A DNA stretch of 64,000 bases from Brevundimonas sp. LM2 (lineage in GTDB: Bacteria > Pseudomonadota > Alphaproteobacteria > Caulobacterales > Caulobacteraceae). Shown piece by piece: positions 35,179-42,523 of the stretch. The notes beneath the pieces are model-generated. The model was given only the letters and a program-made list of their open reading frames with translations. It was not told the DNA's origin and did not search any database. Location: positions 2,212,501 through 2,276,500 of the forward strand of contig NZ_CP019508.1 of assembly GCF_002002865.1 (NCBI RefSeq). Reading direction: 5' to 3'. Each line of letters begins with the position of its first letter. The stretch's first letter is position 1. The translations under genes were made by a program, and so were the position numbers.

Positions 35179-35722
35179 GACGCCCCTCATAACGCCTTCG
35201 TCCGTCGTCGCCTTCTGGAAAGAGGCGGGAAAGGCCAGGTGGTATGCCAAGGACGAGGCCTTCGACCGCGCCTTCCGCGAGGCGGGGCATGCCCTGCACT
35301 GGGCGGCGGCGCGACGCGAGTTGGACGACTGGATCGAGACGGCCGAGGGCGCGCTGGCGCTGATGATCCTGCTCGACCAGTATCCCCGGAACAGCTTCCG
35401 CGGCACGGGGCATCAGTTCGCGACCGATCCCCTGGGATTGATGTTCGCCCGGCGAGCCTTCGCCCTCGGCCATCCCGCCACCTTCGATCCGGACCTGCGC
35501 CAGTTCTTCATGACGCCGTTCGAGCATTCCGAGGATCTGGACGACCACGACGCCCTGATCCCGCTGCTGGGCGACGACATGCCGGAGGTGGCGAGATACG
35601 CCAAGATCCATCGCGACATCATCGTCCGCTTTGGCCGCTTCCCGCACCGCAACCGGGCGCTGGGGCGCGAGACGACGGTGGAGGAGCAGGCGTTCCTGGA
35701 TCAGGGCGGGTTCAGCGGCTGA
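35177..35722 (+). CDS. DUF924 family protein
   Basis: A 181-residue soluble helical protein of the DUF924 family. Landmarks are the N-terminal VVAFWKEAGKARWYAKDEAFD, LDQYPRNSFRGTG, DLRQFFMTPFEHSED and the C-terminal RFGRFPHRN. The family has a TPR-like helical fold and no established enzymatic role. Its ATG shares two bases with the ATG of the divergent reductoisomerase gene (CATG palindrome), so there is no intergenic space between them. A weak AGGGTC lies upstream, inside the other gene's coding sequence. Confidence 0.87.
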   Translation: MTPLITPSSVVAFWKEAGKARWYAKDEAFDRAFREAGHALHWAAARRELDDWIETAEGALALMILLDQYPRNSFRGTGHQFATDPLGLMFARRAFALGHPATFDPDLRQFFMTPFEHSEDLDDHDALIPLLGDDMPEVARYAKIHRDIIVRFGRFPHRNRALGRETTVEEQAFLDQGGFSG

Positions 35723-35729
35723 GCGCCGA

Positions 35730-36398
35730 TCAGGCCCCCAGGAAGACCGTGCGGACGAAGGCGCGGTACGCGAGCAGCTGGCGCGCCATGATCTGCGGTT
35801 CGCGCAGGGTCTTCGACAGGATGATGCCGCCGTCGATGATGACGGTCAGCATGTCGGCCAGGTCGCGCAGGTCGATGTCGACGCGCGGCGGATAGACGGC
35901 GGCGATGGTCTCCAGGCGGGCGACGAACTGCGCCCGCCAGACCAGGGTAAGGTCGACGATCACGGCGCGCACCCGGGCGTCATACTGCTGGTCCTGATAG
36001 ACGAAGCTGGCGACGAGGCAGCCCGGGCGGGTCGCCTGCACATCGATCAGGGTCTCGGCCAGCAGCTTCAGCCCGACCAGAAAGGCGTGCAGGGGATCTT
36101 CGTTCAGCTCGGCCGCACGATCGAAGATGTCCTCGAAGATCGACAGGTTCTGCGACCTGAACCGCTCGATGAGGCCCAGCGCCAGATCGTTCCGGTCGCG
36201 GAAATGATAGAAGAACCCGCTCTTGGTGATCGCGGCCTCGAACAGGATTTCGTCGATCGACGTCGCCGCGAAGCCCTTGGCCAGGACCGAGGCCTCGGCC
36301 ACGTCCAGGATCCGGTCTCGGGTCTGATCGCCGCGAGAGACGCGGAGTCTGGGTCTTTCCGTGAGTAGAGACTGCACCATGAGTGCGGTTTTCCTCAT
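35730..36398 (-). CDS. TetR-family transcriptional regulator
   Basis: About 222 residues. The N-terminal helix-turn-helix is typical of TetR: RDRILDVAEASVLAKGF, ATSIDEILFEAAITKSGFFYHF and NDLALGLIERF. The C-terminal ligand-binding half includes GCLVASFVYQDQQYDARV and IIDGGIILSKTLREPQI. Candidate starts are GTG 36407, ATG 36398 and ATG 36380; none has a decisive binding site. It is divergent from a fatty-acid-hydroxylase-family gene, and a palindrome between them is a candidate operator, so it probably represses that gene and itself. Confidence 0.9.
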   Translation of the reverse strand: MRKTALMVQSLLTERPRLRVSRGDQTRDRILDVAEASVLAKGFAATSIDEILFEAAITKSGFFYHFRDRNDLALGLIERFRSQNLSIFEDIFDRAAELNEDPLHAFLVGLKLLAETLIDVQATRPGCLVASFVYQDQQYDARVRAVIVDLTLVWRAQFVARLETIAAVYPPRVDIDLRDLADMLTVIIDGGIILSKTLREPQIMARQLLAYRAFVRTVFLGA

Positions 36399-36431
36399 TT
36401 CGACCACATGAGCGGGCGGCCAAAGACGCCG

Positions 36432-36459
36432 CTATCGTTCATACAGAGTTGAAAGATAG
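36432..36459. promoter_or_regulatory. Candidate TetR operator palindrome
   Basis: CTATCGTTCA (36432-36441) and TGAAAGATAG (36450-36459) form an inverted repeat with nine of ten positions symmetric and an 8-bp centre. It lies about 35 bp from the regulator start and about 105 bp from the hydroxylase gene start, where a TetR operator is expected. Confidence 0.6.
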
Positions 36460-36565
36460 TGGGAAATACGCCCCGTCGATTACTGGACCATGCGACGGCT
36501 AACCGTGCGCAGCGTCGTCTTTTATCACTTCGGCCTCCCCAGATCGTCCCCCACGGAGGTTAAAG

Positions 36566-37288
36566 ATGTTCAATGTTGTGACCCTATCCATCACGGCGAT
36601 GTTCGCCGGCTTCATCCTGCTCGACACCGTCTGGCGGCCCCGCGACTACCCTTCGACCCCCGGGTGGCGATTGAAGGGTCTGGCCGCCTTCGCCCTCTAC
36701 ATGACCGTGGCCCTGTTCGCCCCGTTGCTGTGGGACGCCTTTCTCGCGGAGCACCGGCTGATCGACCTGACGTCCGCGCCGCTCTGGCTTCAGCTGGGCG
36801 TCGGGCTCGTGACGTTCCAGCTGACGATGTACCTGTGGCACCGGATGCTGCATGGCGTCGACTTCCTGTGGCAACACCTGCACCAGACCCATCATTCGGC
36901 CGAGCGCGTCGACGTCTGGGGCGCCTTCTGGTTCCACCCGCTGGACATGATCGCCTGGACGCTCCAGGGCAGCCTGACCCTGGTGTGGATCGTCGGCCTG
37001 TCGGTCGAGGCGGTCATCCCGATCGTGCTGTTCAACAGCTTCATGGCCATGTTCACCCACGCGAACGTCCGCACGCCACGCTGGCTCGGCTGGATCATCG
37101 CCCGTCCCGAGATGCACGCGGCGCACCATGAGCGCGGCGTCCATCGCTCCAACTACTGCGACCTGCCCGTGGTCGACATGGTGTTCGCCACCTGGAACAA
37201 CCCGCCGAAGGCACCGAAGGAGGCCGGTTTCTTTGACGGCGCCTCGAGCAAGCTGGGGCCCCTGCTGATCGGCCAAAAGCTGGCCTGA
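36566..37288 (+). CDS. Fatty-acid-hydroxylase/sterol-desaturase-family membrane protein
   Basis: A 240-residue integral membrane di-iron enzyme. Three to four hydrophobic segments are visible, and the histidine boxes are HRMLH, HQTHH and HAAHHERGVH. The family includes carotenoid hydroxylases, sterol desaturases and alkyl-lipid hydroxylases; the substrate cannot be read here. GGAGG lies 7 nt upstream of the ATG. It is divergent from a TetR gene with a candidate operator between. The gene before thyA is unrelated to nucleotide metabolism, so an operon with thyA is unlikely. Confidence 0.88.
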   Translation: MFNVVTLSITAMFAGFILLDTVWRPRDYPSTPGWRLKGLAAFALYMTVALFAPLLWDAFLAEHRLIDLTSAPLWLQLGVGLVTFQLTMYLWHRMLHGVDFLWQHLHQTHHSAERVDVWGAFWFHPLDMIAWTLQGSLTLVWIVGLSVEAVIPIVLFNSFMAMFTHANVRTPRWLGWIIARPEMHAAHHERGVHRSNYCDLPVVDMVFATWNNPPKAPKEAGFFDGASSKLGPLLIGQKLA

Positions 37289-37320
37289 CCGGTGACTGAA
37301 CCGCAAGATTGTGGGCAAGT

Positions 37321-37352
37321 GATTCGCGGCCTCTGACGGAAGGCCGCGAATC
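37321..37352. repeat. Perfect 12-bp inverted repeat in the thyA leader
   Basis: GATTCGCGGCCT and its exact complement flank an 8-nt loop, ending 16 bp before the thyA start. The ends are GATTC and GAATC, both GANTC sites of the CcrM methylase. No T tract follows, so it is either a 5'-leader hairpin of thyA or a weak end for the preceding gene. Confidence 0.6.
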
Positions 37353-37368
37353 GGCCAGACTGCGCACC

Positions 37369-38229
37369 ATGACCGCCACCGCTCCCTCGATCGACCGCCT
37401 GGCCTCAACCGCAGGGGCCGCGCCCGCCGACCATCCGGAATGGCAGTATCTGAACCTGCTGCGCGACATCCTCGATACCGGGGTGCGGCGCGACGATCGG
37501 ACGGGCACCGGCACCTTGGGCGTGTTCGGCCGGCAGATGCGGTTCGACCTGTCGAAGGGGTTTCCCCTGCTGACGACCAAGAAGCTGCACCTGCGCTCGA
37601 TCATCGTCGAGCTGCTGTGGTTCCTGCGCGGCGAGACCAACATCGCCTGGCTCAAGGACAACGGCTGTTCGATCTGGAACGAATGGGCCGACGAAAGCGG
37701 CGAGCTGGGGCCGGTCTACGGCAAGCAGTGGCGCTCCTGGGCCGCGCCGAACGGCCAGAGCATCGACCAGATCGCCCGGCTGATCGAGGGGCTGAAGACC
37801 AACCCCAACAGCCGCCGCCACATCGTCAGCGCCTGGAACCCGGCCGACATCGAGGACATGGCCCTGCCGCCCTGTCACTGTCTGTTCCAGTTTTTCGTCG
37901 CCGACGGCAAGCTGAGCTGCCAGCTGTATCAGCGCTCGGCCGACGTCTTCCTGGGCGTGCCGTTCAACATCGCCTCCTATGCCCTGCTGACCATGATGGT
38001 AGCCCAGGTGGTCGGGCTGGAGCCCGGCGACTTCGTCCACACCTTCGGCGACGCCCACCTGTATGCGAACCACATCGAGCAGGGGGAACTTCAGCTGACC
38101 CGCCAGCCCCTGGCCCTGCCGACCATGACGATCGCGCCGAAGCGGGACCTGTTCGCGTTCGAGCCGGGGGATTTCGTCCTGTCAGGCTATGAGGCTCATC
38201 CGCACATCAAGGCGGCCGTCGCGATTTAA
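37369..38229 (+). CDS. thyA: Thymidylate synthase
   Basis: A 286-residue thymidylate synthase that converts dUMP to dTMP using methylene-tetrahydrofolate. The catalytic cysteine is in [12 protein letters not shown]. Other family blocks are [38 protein letters not shown] and HLYANHIEQ. The N-terminus carries about 20 extra residues ([19 protein letters not shown]) before [11 protein letters not shown]. The downstream partner folA is not adjacent, because a gene pair lies between them. Confidence 0.97.
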   Translation: MTATAPSIDRLASTAGAAPADHPEWQYLNLLRDILDTGVRRDDRTGTGTLGVFGRQMRFDLSKGFPLLTTKKLHLRSIIVELLWFLRGETNIAWLKDNGCSIWNEWADESGELGPVYGKQWRSWAAPNGQSIDQIARLIEGLKTNPNSRRHIVSAWNPADIEDMALPPCHCLFQFFVADGKLSCQLYQRSADVFLGVPFNIASYALLTMMVAQVVGLEPGDFVHTFGDAHLYANHIEQGELQLTRQPLALPTMTIAPKRDLFAFEPGDFVLSGYEAHPHIKAAVAI

Positions 38230-38232
38230 GCT

Positions 38233-38655
38233 ATGGCCGATCCAAGCGCAGATCACCTCAAGAAGCTCGCCGAAATGCGACTTGCTGATGCGGTGGTCCT
38301 GCTCGAAGCGGGGCGACACAGCGCGGCCTACTATCTGGCCGGCTATTCAGTCGAGTGCGGTTTGAAGTCCATTATCGCGTTGTCATTTCGCGCCACGGTC
38401 ATTCCGTCGCCAAAACTCGTTAGCGCCGTCCACACCCACGATCTCGTTTCTCTTCTCACTCTAGCGGGGCTCAAACACGATCTGGACGGTGCCGGACGAA
38501 GTGACCCGGCTCTTGAGGCAAACTGGGCGTTTGCGGCAGGATGGAAGGAAACCTCGCGATATGAGACAATCGATCCCTTCTCCGCCAACCGGATGTTGAC
38601 GGCCGTCGGCGATTCAGATTCCGGAGTGATTAAGTGGTTGAGAACACACTGGTAA
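38233..38655 (+). CDS. HEPN-domain protein
   Basis: A 140-residue helical protein of the HEPN type. The first half, KLAEMRLADAVVLLEAGRHS and AAYYLAGYSVECGLKSIIA, is the widespread HEPN helix pair. The VHTHDLVSLLTLAG segment corresponds to the second half, but the arginine of the R-x4-6-H RNase motif is not evident. HEPN proteins serve as RNA-cleaving toxins or as nucleic-acid or nucleotidyltransferase partners. It starts 3 nt after thyA without a clear binding site and overlaps the next gene by 22 bp. Base composition is visibly lower in G+C than thyA or folA, suggesting acquisition. Confidence 0.72.
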   Translation: MADPSADHLKKLAEMRLADAVVLLEAGRHSAAYYLAGYSVECGLKSIIALSFRATVIPSPKLVSAVHTHDLVSLLTLAGLKHDLDGAGRSDPALEANWAFAAGWKETSRYETIDPFSANRMLTAVGDSDSGVIKWLRTHW

Positions 38656-39017
38656 ACGAAGACATAGATGCAGCGGGGCGGCTAGTCTCCTTTCTCGACG
38701 ACCACGGGCTCAAAGTCAGAGGGGCGCTTTGGCTTTATGACAGCGACGCCGAGCGTTGGCGTTTCGTGATTGCGTTTCACGAGGCGCGGAAAGATGTCAC
38801 CTCGTTCTATCTCGACGTGGCCAAGGCGACCTCCAAATCACAAAATGGAGGGCTGCTCGACCTCTCCAGGGTAGACATCGTTGACCCCGACCGCTCAATC
38901 TTCACCGCGCTGAGGGGGATAATTGCCGTGGACGGAAACAGCCGTGTGCGGTTCAGCAATAATCGGATTAATGGCGTCTACCTTGAAGATGCGCTGATTT
39001 ACCGTCTGAGCGCTTAA
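38634..39017 (+). CDS. Partner of the HEPN gene, unknown function
   Basis: A 127-residue protein starting at GTG (MVENTLVNEDIDAAGRLVSF), with GGAG 8 nt upstream inside the HEPN gene. It looks like a mixed alpha/beta domain (LKVRGALWLYDSDAERWRF, DVTSFYLDVAKATS, a C-terminal LEDALIYRLSA). I do not recognise a family. No nucleotidyltransferase GS-x-D motif is present, so it is not a MNT antitoxin. The 22-bp overlap with the HEPN gene and the shared AT-richer composition imply a two-gene unit, possibly toxin-antitoxin-like. It is followed directly by folA. Confidence 0.65.
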   Translation: MVENTLVNEDIDAAGRLVSFLDDHGLKVRGALWLYDSDAERWRFVIAFHEARKDVTSFYLDVAKATSKSQNGGLLDLSRVDIVDPDRSIFTALRGIIAVDGNSRVRFSNNRINGVYLEDALIYRLSA

Positions 39018-39026
39018 GTCGAAAAA

Positions 39027-39554
39027 TTGACCATCCCCCACATCGCCCTCGTCGTCGCTCGGGCCAGGAACGGCGTCATCGGCCGGGACGGCGACCTGGC
39101 GTGGAAACTGCGCAGCGACCTGCAGCGGTTCAAGGAGATCACCCTGGGCAAGCCCTGCATCATGGGCCGCTCGACGTGGGAGAGCCTGCCGCTGCGACCC
39201 CTGCCCGGCCGACTAAACCTGATCCTGTCGCGCGACCTGTCCTATGAAGAGCGCGGCAAGGCGAAGGGGGCGGTGGTCTGTTCCAATCTGGCCGACGCCC
39301 TGGATATCGCGCGGGAAACGGCTGAGGACGACGGGATCGAGGAGGTCTGCGTGATCGGCGGCACGGCCCTGTTTGAGGCCGCCCTGCCCCGCGCCAGGCG
39401 GCTCTACATCACCGAGGTCGAGGCCGAGCCGGAGGGCGATGCCCTGTTCCCGGCCTTCGACGAAAGCCTCTTTCGCGAGACGCTGAACGAACGGCATGAT
39501 GCGGGCGAGAAGGACGACCATCCGTTCGTCTTCCGCATTCTGGATCGCATCTGA
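39027..39554 (+). CDS. folA: Dihydrofolate reductase
   Basis: A 175-residue DHFR that reduces dihydrofolate with NADPH, regenerating the cofactor used by ThyA. Family blocks are ALVVARARNGVIG, the acidic active-site residue in SDLQRFKEIT, IMGRSTWESL and VIGGTALFEAAL. The usual LPW is LAW here. The start is TTG (39027) with no visible ribosome binding site, which fits the idea that its native leader was displaced by the HEPN pair just upstream. It is followed 17 bp later by a YbjQ-family gene. Confidence 0.95.
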   Translation: MTIPHIALVVARARNGVIGRDGDLAWKLRSDLQRFKEITLGKPCIMGRSTWESLPLRPLPGRLNLILSRDLSYEERGKAKGAVVCSNLADALDIARETAEDDGIEEVCVIGGTALFEAALPRARRLYITEVEAEPEGDALFPAFDESLFRETLNERHDAGEKDDHPFVFRILDRI

Positions 39555-39570
39555 AGGGGAGATCGCCGCC

Positions 39571-39897
39571 ATGCTGACCTCGACCACCAATGACATCGCC
39601 GGCCACCGGATCGTGCGCCACATCGGCGTGGTGCGCGGCATCACGGTGCGGTCGCGCAACGTCGTGTCGGACGCCCTGGGCGGCATCCAGTCGATCCTGG
39701 GCGGACGGGTCGGGGCCTATGTGAAACTGGCCGAGGTGTCGCGCCAGGAGGCCTTCGAACAGCTGATCGAACACGCCGAGGCGGCCGGGGCCAATGCCGT
39801 CCTGGCGATGCGCTACGAGTCCAATGAGATCATGCCCGGGATCACCGAGGTGCTGGCCTATGGGACGGCGGTGGTGGTTGAGGAAGTGAGGGCTTAG
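39571..39897 (+). CDS. YbjQ/UPF0145 family protein
   Basis: A 108-residue soluble protein of the YbjQ (UPF0145) family, small pentamer-forming proteins of unclear role once called heavy-metal-binding. Matching blocks are VVRGITVRSRNVVSDALGG, VGAYVKLAEVSRQEAFEQL and GANAVLAMRYESNEI, then a terminal beta strand VLAYGTAVVVEEV. AAGGGGAG precedes the ATG. It starts 17 bp after folA and its TAG stop forms part of the first heptamer of the repeat array listed next. Confidence 0.88.
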   Translation: MLTSTTNDIAGHRIVRHIGVVRGITVRSRNVVSDALGGIQSILGGRVGAYVKLAEVSRQEAFEQLIEHAEAAGANAVLAMRYESNEIMPGITEVLAYGTAVVVEEVRA

Positions 39898-39980
39898 TGA
39901 GTAGGTCTTAGGGCTTAGAAGCAAACGCGCTCGTCCTAAGAACTAAGACCTAAGACCTAAGACCTAAGACCTAAGACCTA
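39891..39980. repeat. Inverted array of 7-bp repeats between YbjQ and the desaturase gene
   Basis: Four heptamers in one orientation (GGCTTAG, TGAGTAG, GTCTTAG, GGCTTAG at 39891-39918), then a 17-bp spacer, then six in the other orientation (CTAAGAA, then five CTAAGAC, 39936-39977) and a final CTA. The two halves are complementary and can form a long hairpin. The TAG stop of the YbjQ gene (39895-39897) and the TAG stop of the convergent desaturase gene (39980-39978) are both inside the array. Confidence 0.85.
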
Positions 39981-40712
39981 ATCCCTCACCTCCGGCATCG
40001 CATCGGTCCCGCACCAGCGGTCCCAGAGACGGAAATACAGGCCGAAATTCGTCTTCATATGGGTGTGGTGGCGGCTGTGGTGGGTAGCGGTGATCAGGTG
40101 CGAGCCGACGCGGCCGCGCACCCAGCGGTCGGGCCACATCTCCCAGCCGCAGTGGTTCATCACCGCCGTGGCGGTCATCACCGTCAGCATCACCGCCAGC
40201 ATCCAGATGTTGAGCGGGACCAAAAAGGCCAGCAGCGGCAGCAGCCAGGCGGTCATCGCCGCCTCGGACGGGTCGAAGGCGAAGCTGGCGAACGGGCTGG
40301 GGTCGCGGGCGCGATGGTGACCAGCATGGGCCCATCTGAAGATGCGCCGGTCGTGCAGCAGCCGGTGGGTCCAGTAGTAGTGGGTGTCCTGCACCACCAG
40401 CAGCAGGATGAAGCTCAAAGGCAACCACCACAGCGGATAGGCCCCCGGATCGACGTACAGCCTGGTGCCACCCGCCTTCCAGGCCTCCAGGGCGATGGCG
40501 GCCGGGAAGGCATAGATCGGGGTGGACAGTAGCGAGTATTTGATCTCGTGCAGGATCAACCGGCGCGAAGGCGTTTCGCGGTTCAGCCGCTGGCCGATGC
40601 CCTGCGGCCGGCCCCAGGTCAGCCACCACACCCCGCCCGCGACCAGCAGGTAGCGCGCGCCGATGATCAGGCTGAGCCACAGGGTGGAAAGGGCGACGGC
40701 GGTGAGGGTCAT
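39978..40712 (-). CDS. Sterol-desaturase/fatty-acid-hydroxylase-family membrane protein
   Basis: A 244-residue membrane di-iron enzyme, second of its family in the window but distinct in sequence. Histidine boxes are HRLLH, HAGHH and HHSRHH, between four or so hydrophobic segments (LWLSLIIGARYLLVAGGVWW, WWLPLSFILLLVVQD and others). Reaction and substrate are unknown beyond oxygen-dependent hydroxylation or desaturation of a lipid. The ATG at 40712 has no recognisable binding site because a heptamer array occupies the leader, and the stop codon is in another array. It lies downstream of the old yellow enzyme gene on the same strand. Confidence 0.87.
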   Translation of the reverse strand: MTLTAVALSTLWLSLIIGARYLLVAGGVWWLTWGRPQGIGQRLNRETPSRRLILHEIKYSLLSTPIYAFPAAIALEAWKAGGTRLYVDPGAYPLWWLPLSFILLLVVQDTHYYWTHRLLHDRRIFRWAHAGHHRARDPSPFASFAFDPSEAAMTAWLLPLLAFLVPLNIWMLAVMLTVMTATAVMNHCGWEMWPDRWVRGRVGSHLITATHHSRHHTHMKTNFGLYFRLWDRWCGTDAMPEVRD

Positions 40713-40719
40713 TGAGATG

Positions 40720-40778
40720 GGTGGCTGGTGGCTGGTGGCTGGTTCGCGTTAGCCACCAGTCACTAGCCACTAATCACC
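40720..40778. repeat. Second inverted 7-bp repeat array, between old yellow enzyme and desaturase genes
   Basis: Three copies of GGTGGCT (40720-40740) are followed by a 10-bp spacer and then four imperfect heptamers of the complementary type (AGCCACC, AGTCACT, AGCCACT, AATCACC; 40751-40778). The arms can pair. The unit length is the same as in the array at 39891-39980, although the unit sequence differs. It fills most of the 82-bp gap before the desaturase start codon. Confidence 0.8.
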
Positions 40779-40794
40779 TCGACAACCACTGTCC

Positions 40795-41892
40795 CTAGTG
40801 AAGCACCGCCATATGCCCGCGCTCGAACGCCGAGAGTTCGTCCTGGCGGCCGTCCTTGATCTTCAGCACCCAGTGGGGGTCCGCCAGCAGGGCGCGGCCG
40901 ACGGCGATCAGGTCGAACTCCTCGCGCTCCATCCGGGCGATCAGCCCATCCAGCGAGGCGGGCCTGGAGCCCTCGCCCCCGAAGGCGGCGATGAATTCGC
41001 CGTCCAGCCCGACCGAGCCGACGCTGATGGTGGGTTTGCCGGTGATCTTCTTGGCCCAGCCGGCGAAGTTCAGGTCCGAACCCTCGAACTCCGGCTCCCA
41101 GAAGCGACGCTGCGAGCAGTGGAAGACATCGACCCCGGCGTCGGACAGGGGCAGCAGCCAGTCGGCCATCTCGTCGGGCGTATTGGCGATGCGGGCGGTG
41201 AAATCCTGCTGTTTCCACTGCGACAGGCGGATGATCAGGGGGATGTCGGGGCCCAGGCCCTCGCGCACCGCCTTGACGACCTCGACCCCGAAGCGGGCGC
41301 GCTCCTTGATCGTCGGGCCACCCCAGCGGTCACCGCGCGTGTTGACGCCGGACCAGTAGAACTGGTCGATCAGATAGCCGTGGGCGGCGTGGATCTCGGC
41401 GGCGTCGAAGCCGAGGTCGCGCGAGGCGCGGGCCGAGCGACCGAAGGCGGCGATGGTGTCGGCGATGTCCTCCTCGGTCATCGGCTCGTATTTCTGCTTG
41501 CCGGGGGCGACCAGGCCGGACGGGCTGTCGACCTGGCCGAGGGGCTGCCACTCCGCGCCCTGCCCGCGCGCGGCCCCGACGTGCCAGATCTGCGGCGCGA
41601 TCAGGCCTCCGGCGGCGTGCACCTCATCGACCACCTTCTGCCACTCGGGCAGGGCCTCGCCGTGAAAGACGGGGACGGCGGCGTCGTTGCGGGCGGCCGG
41701 GCGTTCCACGACCGTGCCCTCGGTGATGATCAGCCCGACCTGGCCCTCGGCGCGGCGGCGATAATAGGCGGCGACGTCGTCGGTGGGGATGCCGCCCGGG
41801 CTGAACGACCGCGTCATCGGGGCCATGACGATGCGGTTGGGCAGGGTCAGGCCCTTGATCGTGAAGGGTCGGAACAGGGTGTCGACGGACAT
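40795..41892 (-). CDS. Old yellow enzyme family NADH:flavin oxidoreductase
   Basis: A 365-residue FMN-binding TIM-barrel enzyme. Family blocks are LPNRIVMAPMTRSFSPGG, WHVGAARG, the substrate-binding and catalytic region HAAHGYLIDQFYW, and the phosphate-binding AVGRALLADPHWVLK near the C-terminus. It reduces activated alkenes such as enones or nitro-compounds with NAD(P)H. Physiological substrate is unknown. The gene is followed by the desaturase gene on the same strand with a repeat array between them. Confidence 0.93.
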   Translation of the reverse strand: MSVDTLFRPFTIKGLTLPNRIVMAPMTRSFSPGGIPTDDVAAYYRRRAEGQVGLIITEGTVVERPAARNDAAVPVFHGEALPEWQKVVDEVHAAGGLIAPQIWHVGAARGQGAEWQPLGQVDSPSGLVAPGKQKYEPMTEEDIADTIAAFGRSARASRDLGFDAAEIHAAHGYLIDQFYWSGVNTRGDRWGGPTIKERARFGVEVVKAVREGLGPDIPLIIRLSQWKQQDFTARIANTPDEMADWLLPLSDAGVDVFHCSQRRFWEPEFEGSDLNFAGWAKKITGKPTISVGSVGLDGEFIAAFGGEGSRPASLDGLIARMEREEFDLIAVGRALLADPHWVLKIKDGRQDELSAFERGHMAVLH

Positions 41893-42085
41893 GGGCGGCT
41901 CGCAAGATGACGGGAACCGACAAGGTGGCGGTCAGGGTTGCGTTTGAAAACCCTAAAAGGGGGATATTTGTGGGCTGCACCGGCCGTCTGGGCCACCGGC
42001 GCTGAAAGCGGACGTGCCGATGATCCGTTCGGGGTGGGTAGCAGACCTCGTCGGAACGATAGAATGACCAGTGGCTTAGGCTGTC

Positions 42086-42430
42086 ATGCCCCAGTTCATA
42101 ACGATCGGCTATGGCAATCAGGTCGGCTACGACGGGACAGATAAGTCGGTGCGCGACGCCGCGCATGCAGCTGATGCGGAGCGAGTTCGACGAGGCGATC
42201 AGATGGGTATCGCAGGTAAGCCCGTCCAAGTGCGTAATCACAACGGCACTAGGGTGGAAATCACGGACGGTGCGTTTCTATCGGCTGGTTTACCTATTGC
42301 GGGATTTGCTCTCATCGAAGCCAGCGATATGTCAGCCGCCATCGAAATCGCGGCAAACAGCCCCTGCGCCGTGGCCCAAGGCGTCGTCGAGGTCTGGCCA
42401 CTGAACCCCACTCCAGACTCCAAAACCTAA
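42086..42430 (+). CDS. YciI/DGPF-like small protein
   Basis: A 114-residue protein that resembles the YCII-related (DGPF) family: VEITDGAFLSAGLPIAGFALIEASDMSAAIEIAANSPCA-type core followed by GVVEVWPL, where DGAF stands for DGPF. The family is a ferredoxin-like alpha/beta fold, sometimes with a catalytic His-Asp pair; function here is unknown. There is no strong binding site before the ATG. Base composition is AT-richer than the surroundings, as in the next gene, so this small block (about 42.0-42.95 kb) may be acquired. Confidence 0.65.
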   Translation: MPQFITIGYGNQVGYDGTDKSVRDAAHAADAERVRRGDQMGIAGKPVQVRNHNGTRVEITDGAFLSAGLPIAGFALIEASDMSAAIEIAANSPCAVAQGVVEVWPLNPTPDSKT

Positions 42431-42523
42431 AGCGCCTCCCTGTGTTAACTTCCGACCGGCCGAAGCGACCAGGGTCTGCAACGGGTCAAGACCGGCTAAA
42501 AGCATCAGGCCGGATAGCAAGCG

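Noticed and set aside
38233..39017. Classical HEPN/MNT toxin-antitoxin pair
   Set aside because: The partner has no nucleotidyltransferase GS-x-D motif and the HEPN protein has no clear R-x4-6-H motif, so this named type is not supported.
39891..39980. CRISPR array
   Set aside because: Repeat units are 7 bp and contiguous, without unique spacers and without cas genes.
41913..41940. EcfG-like GGAACC followed by GTT upstream of the old yellow enzyme gene
   Set aside because: The spacer is 18 bp rather than 16 and the motif faces away from that gene.
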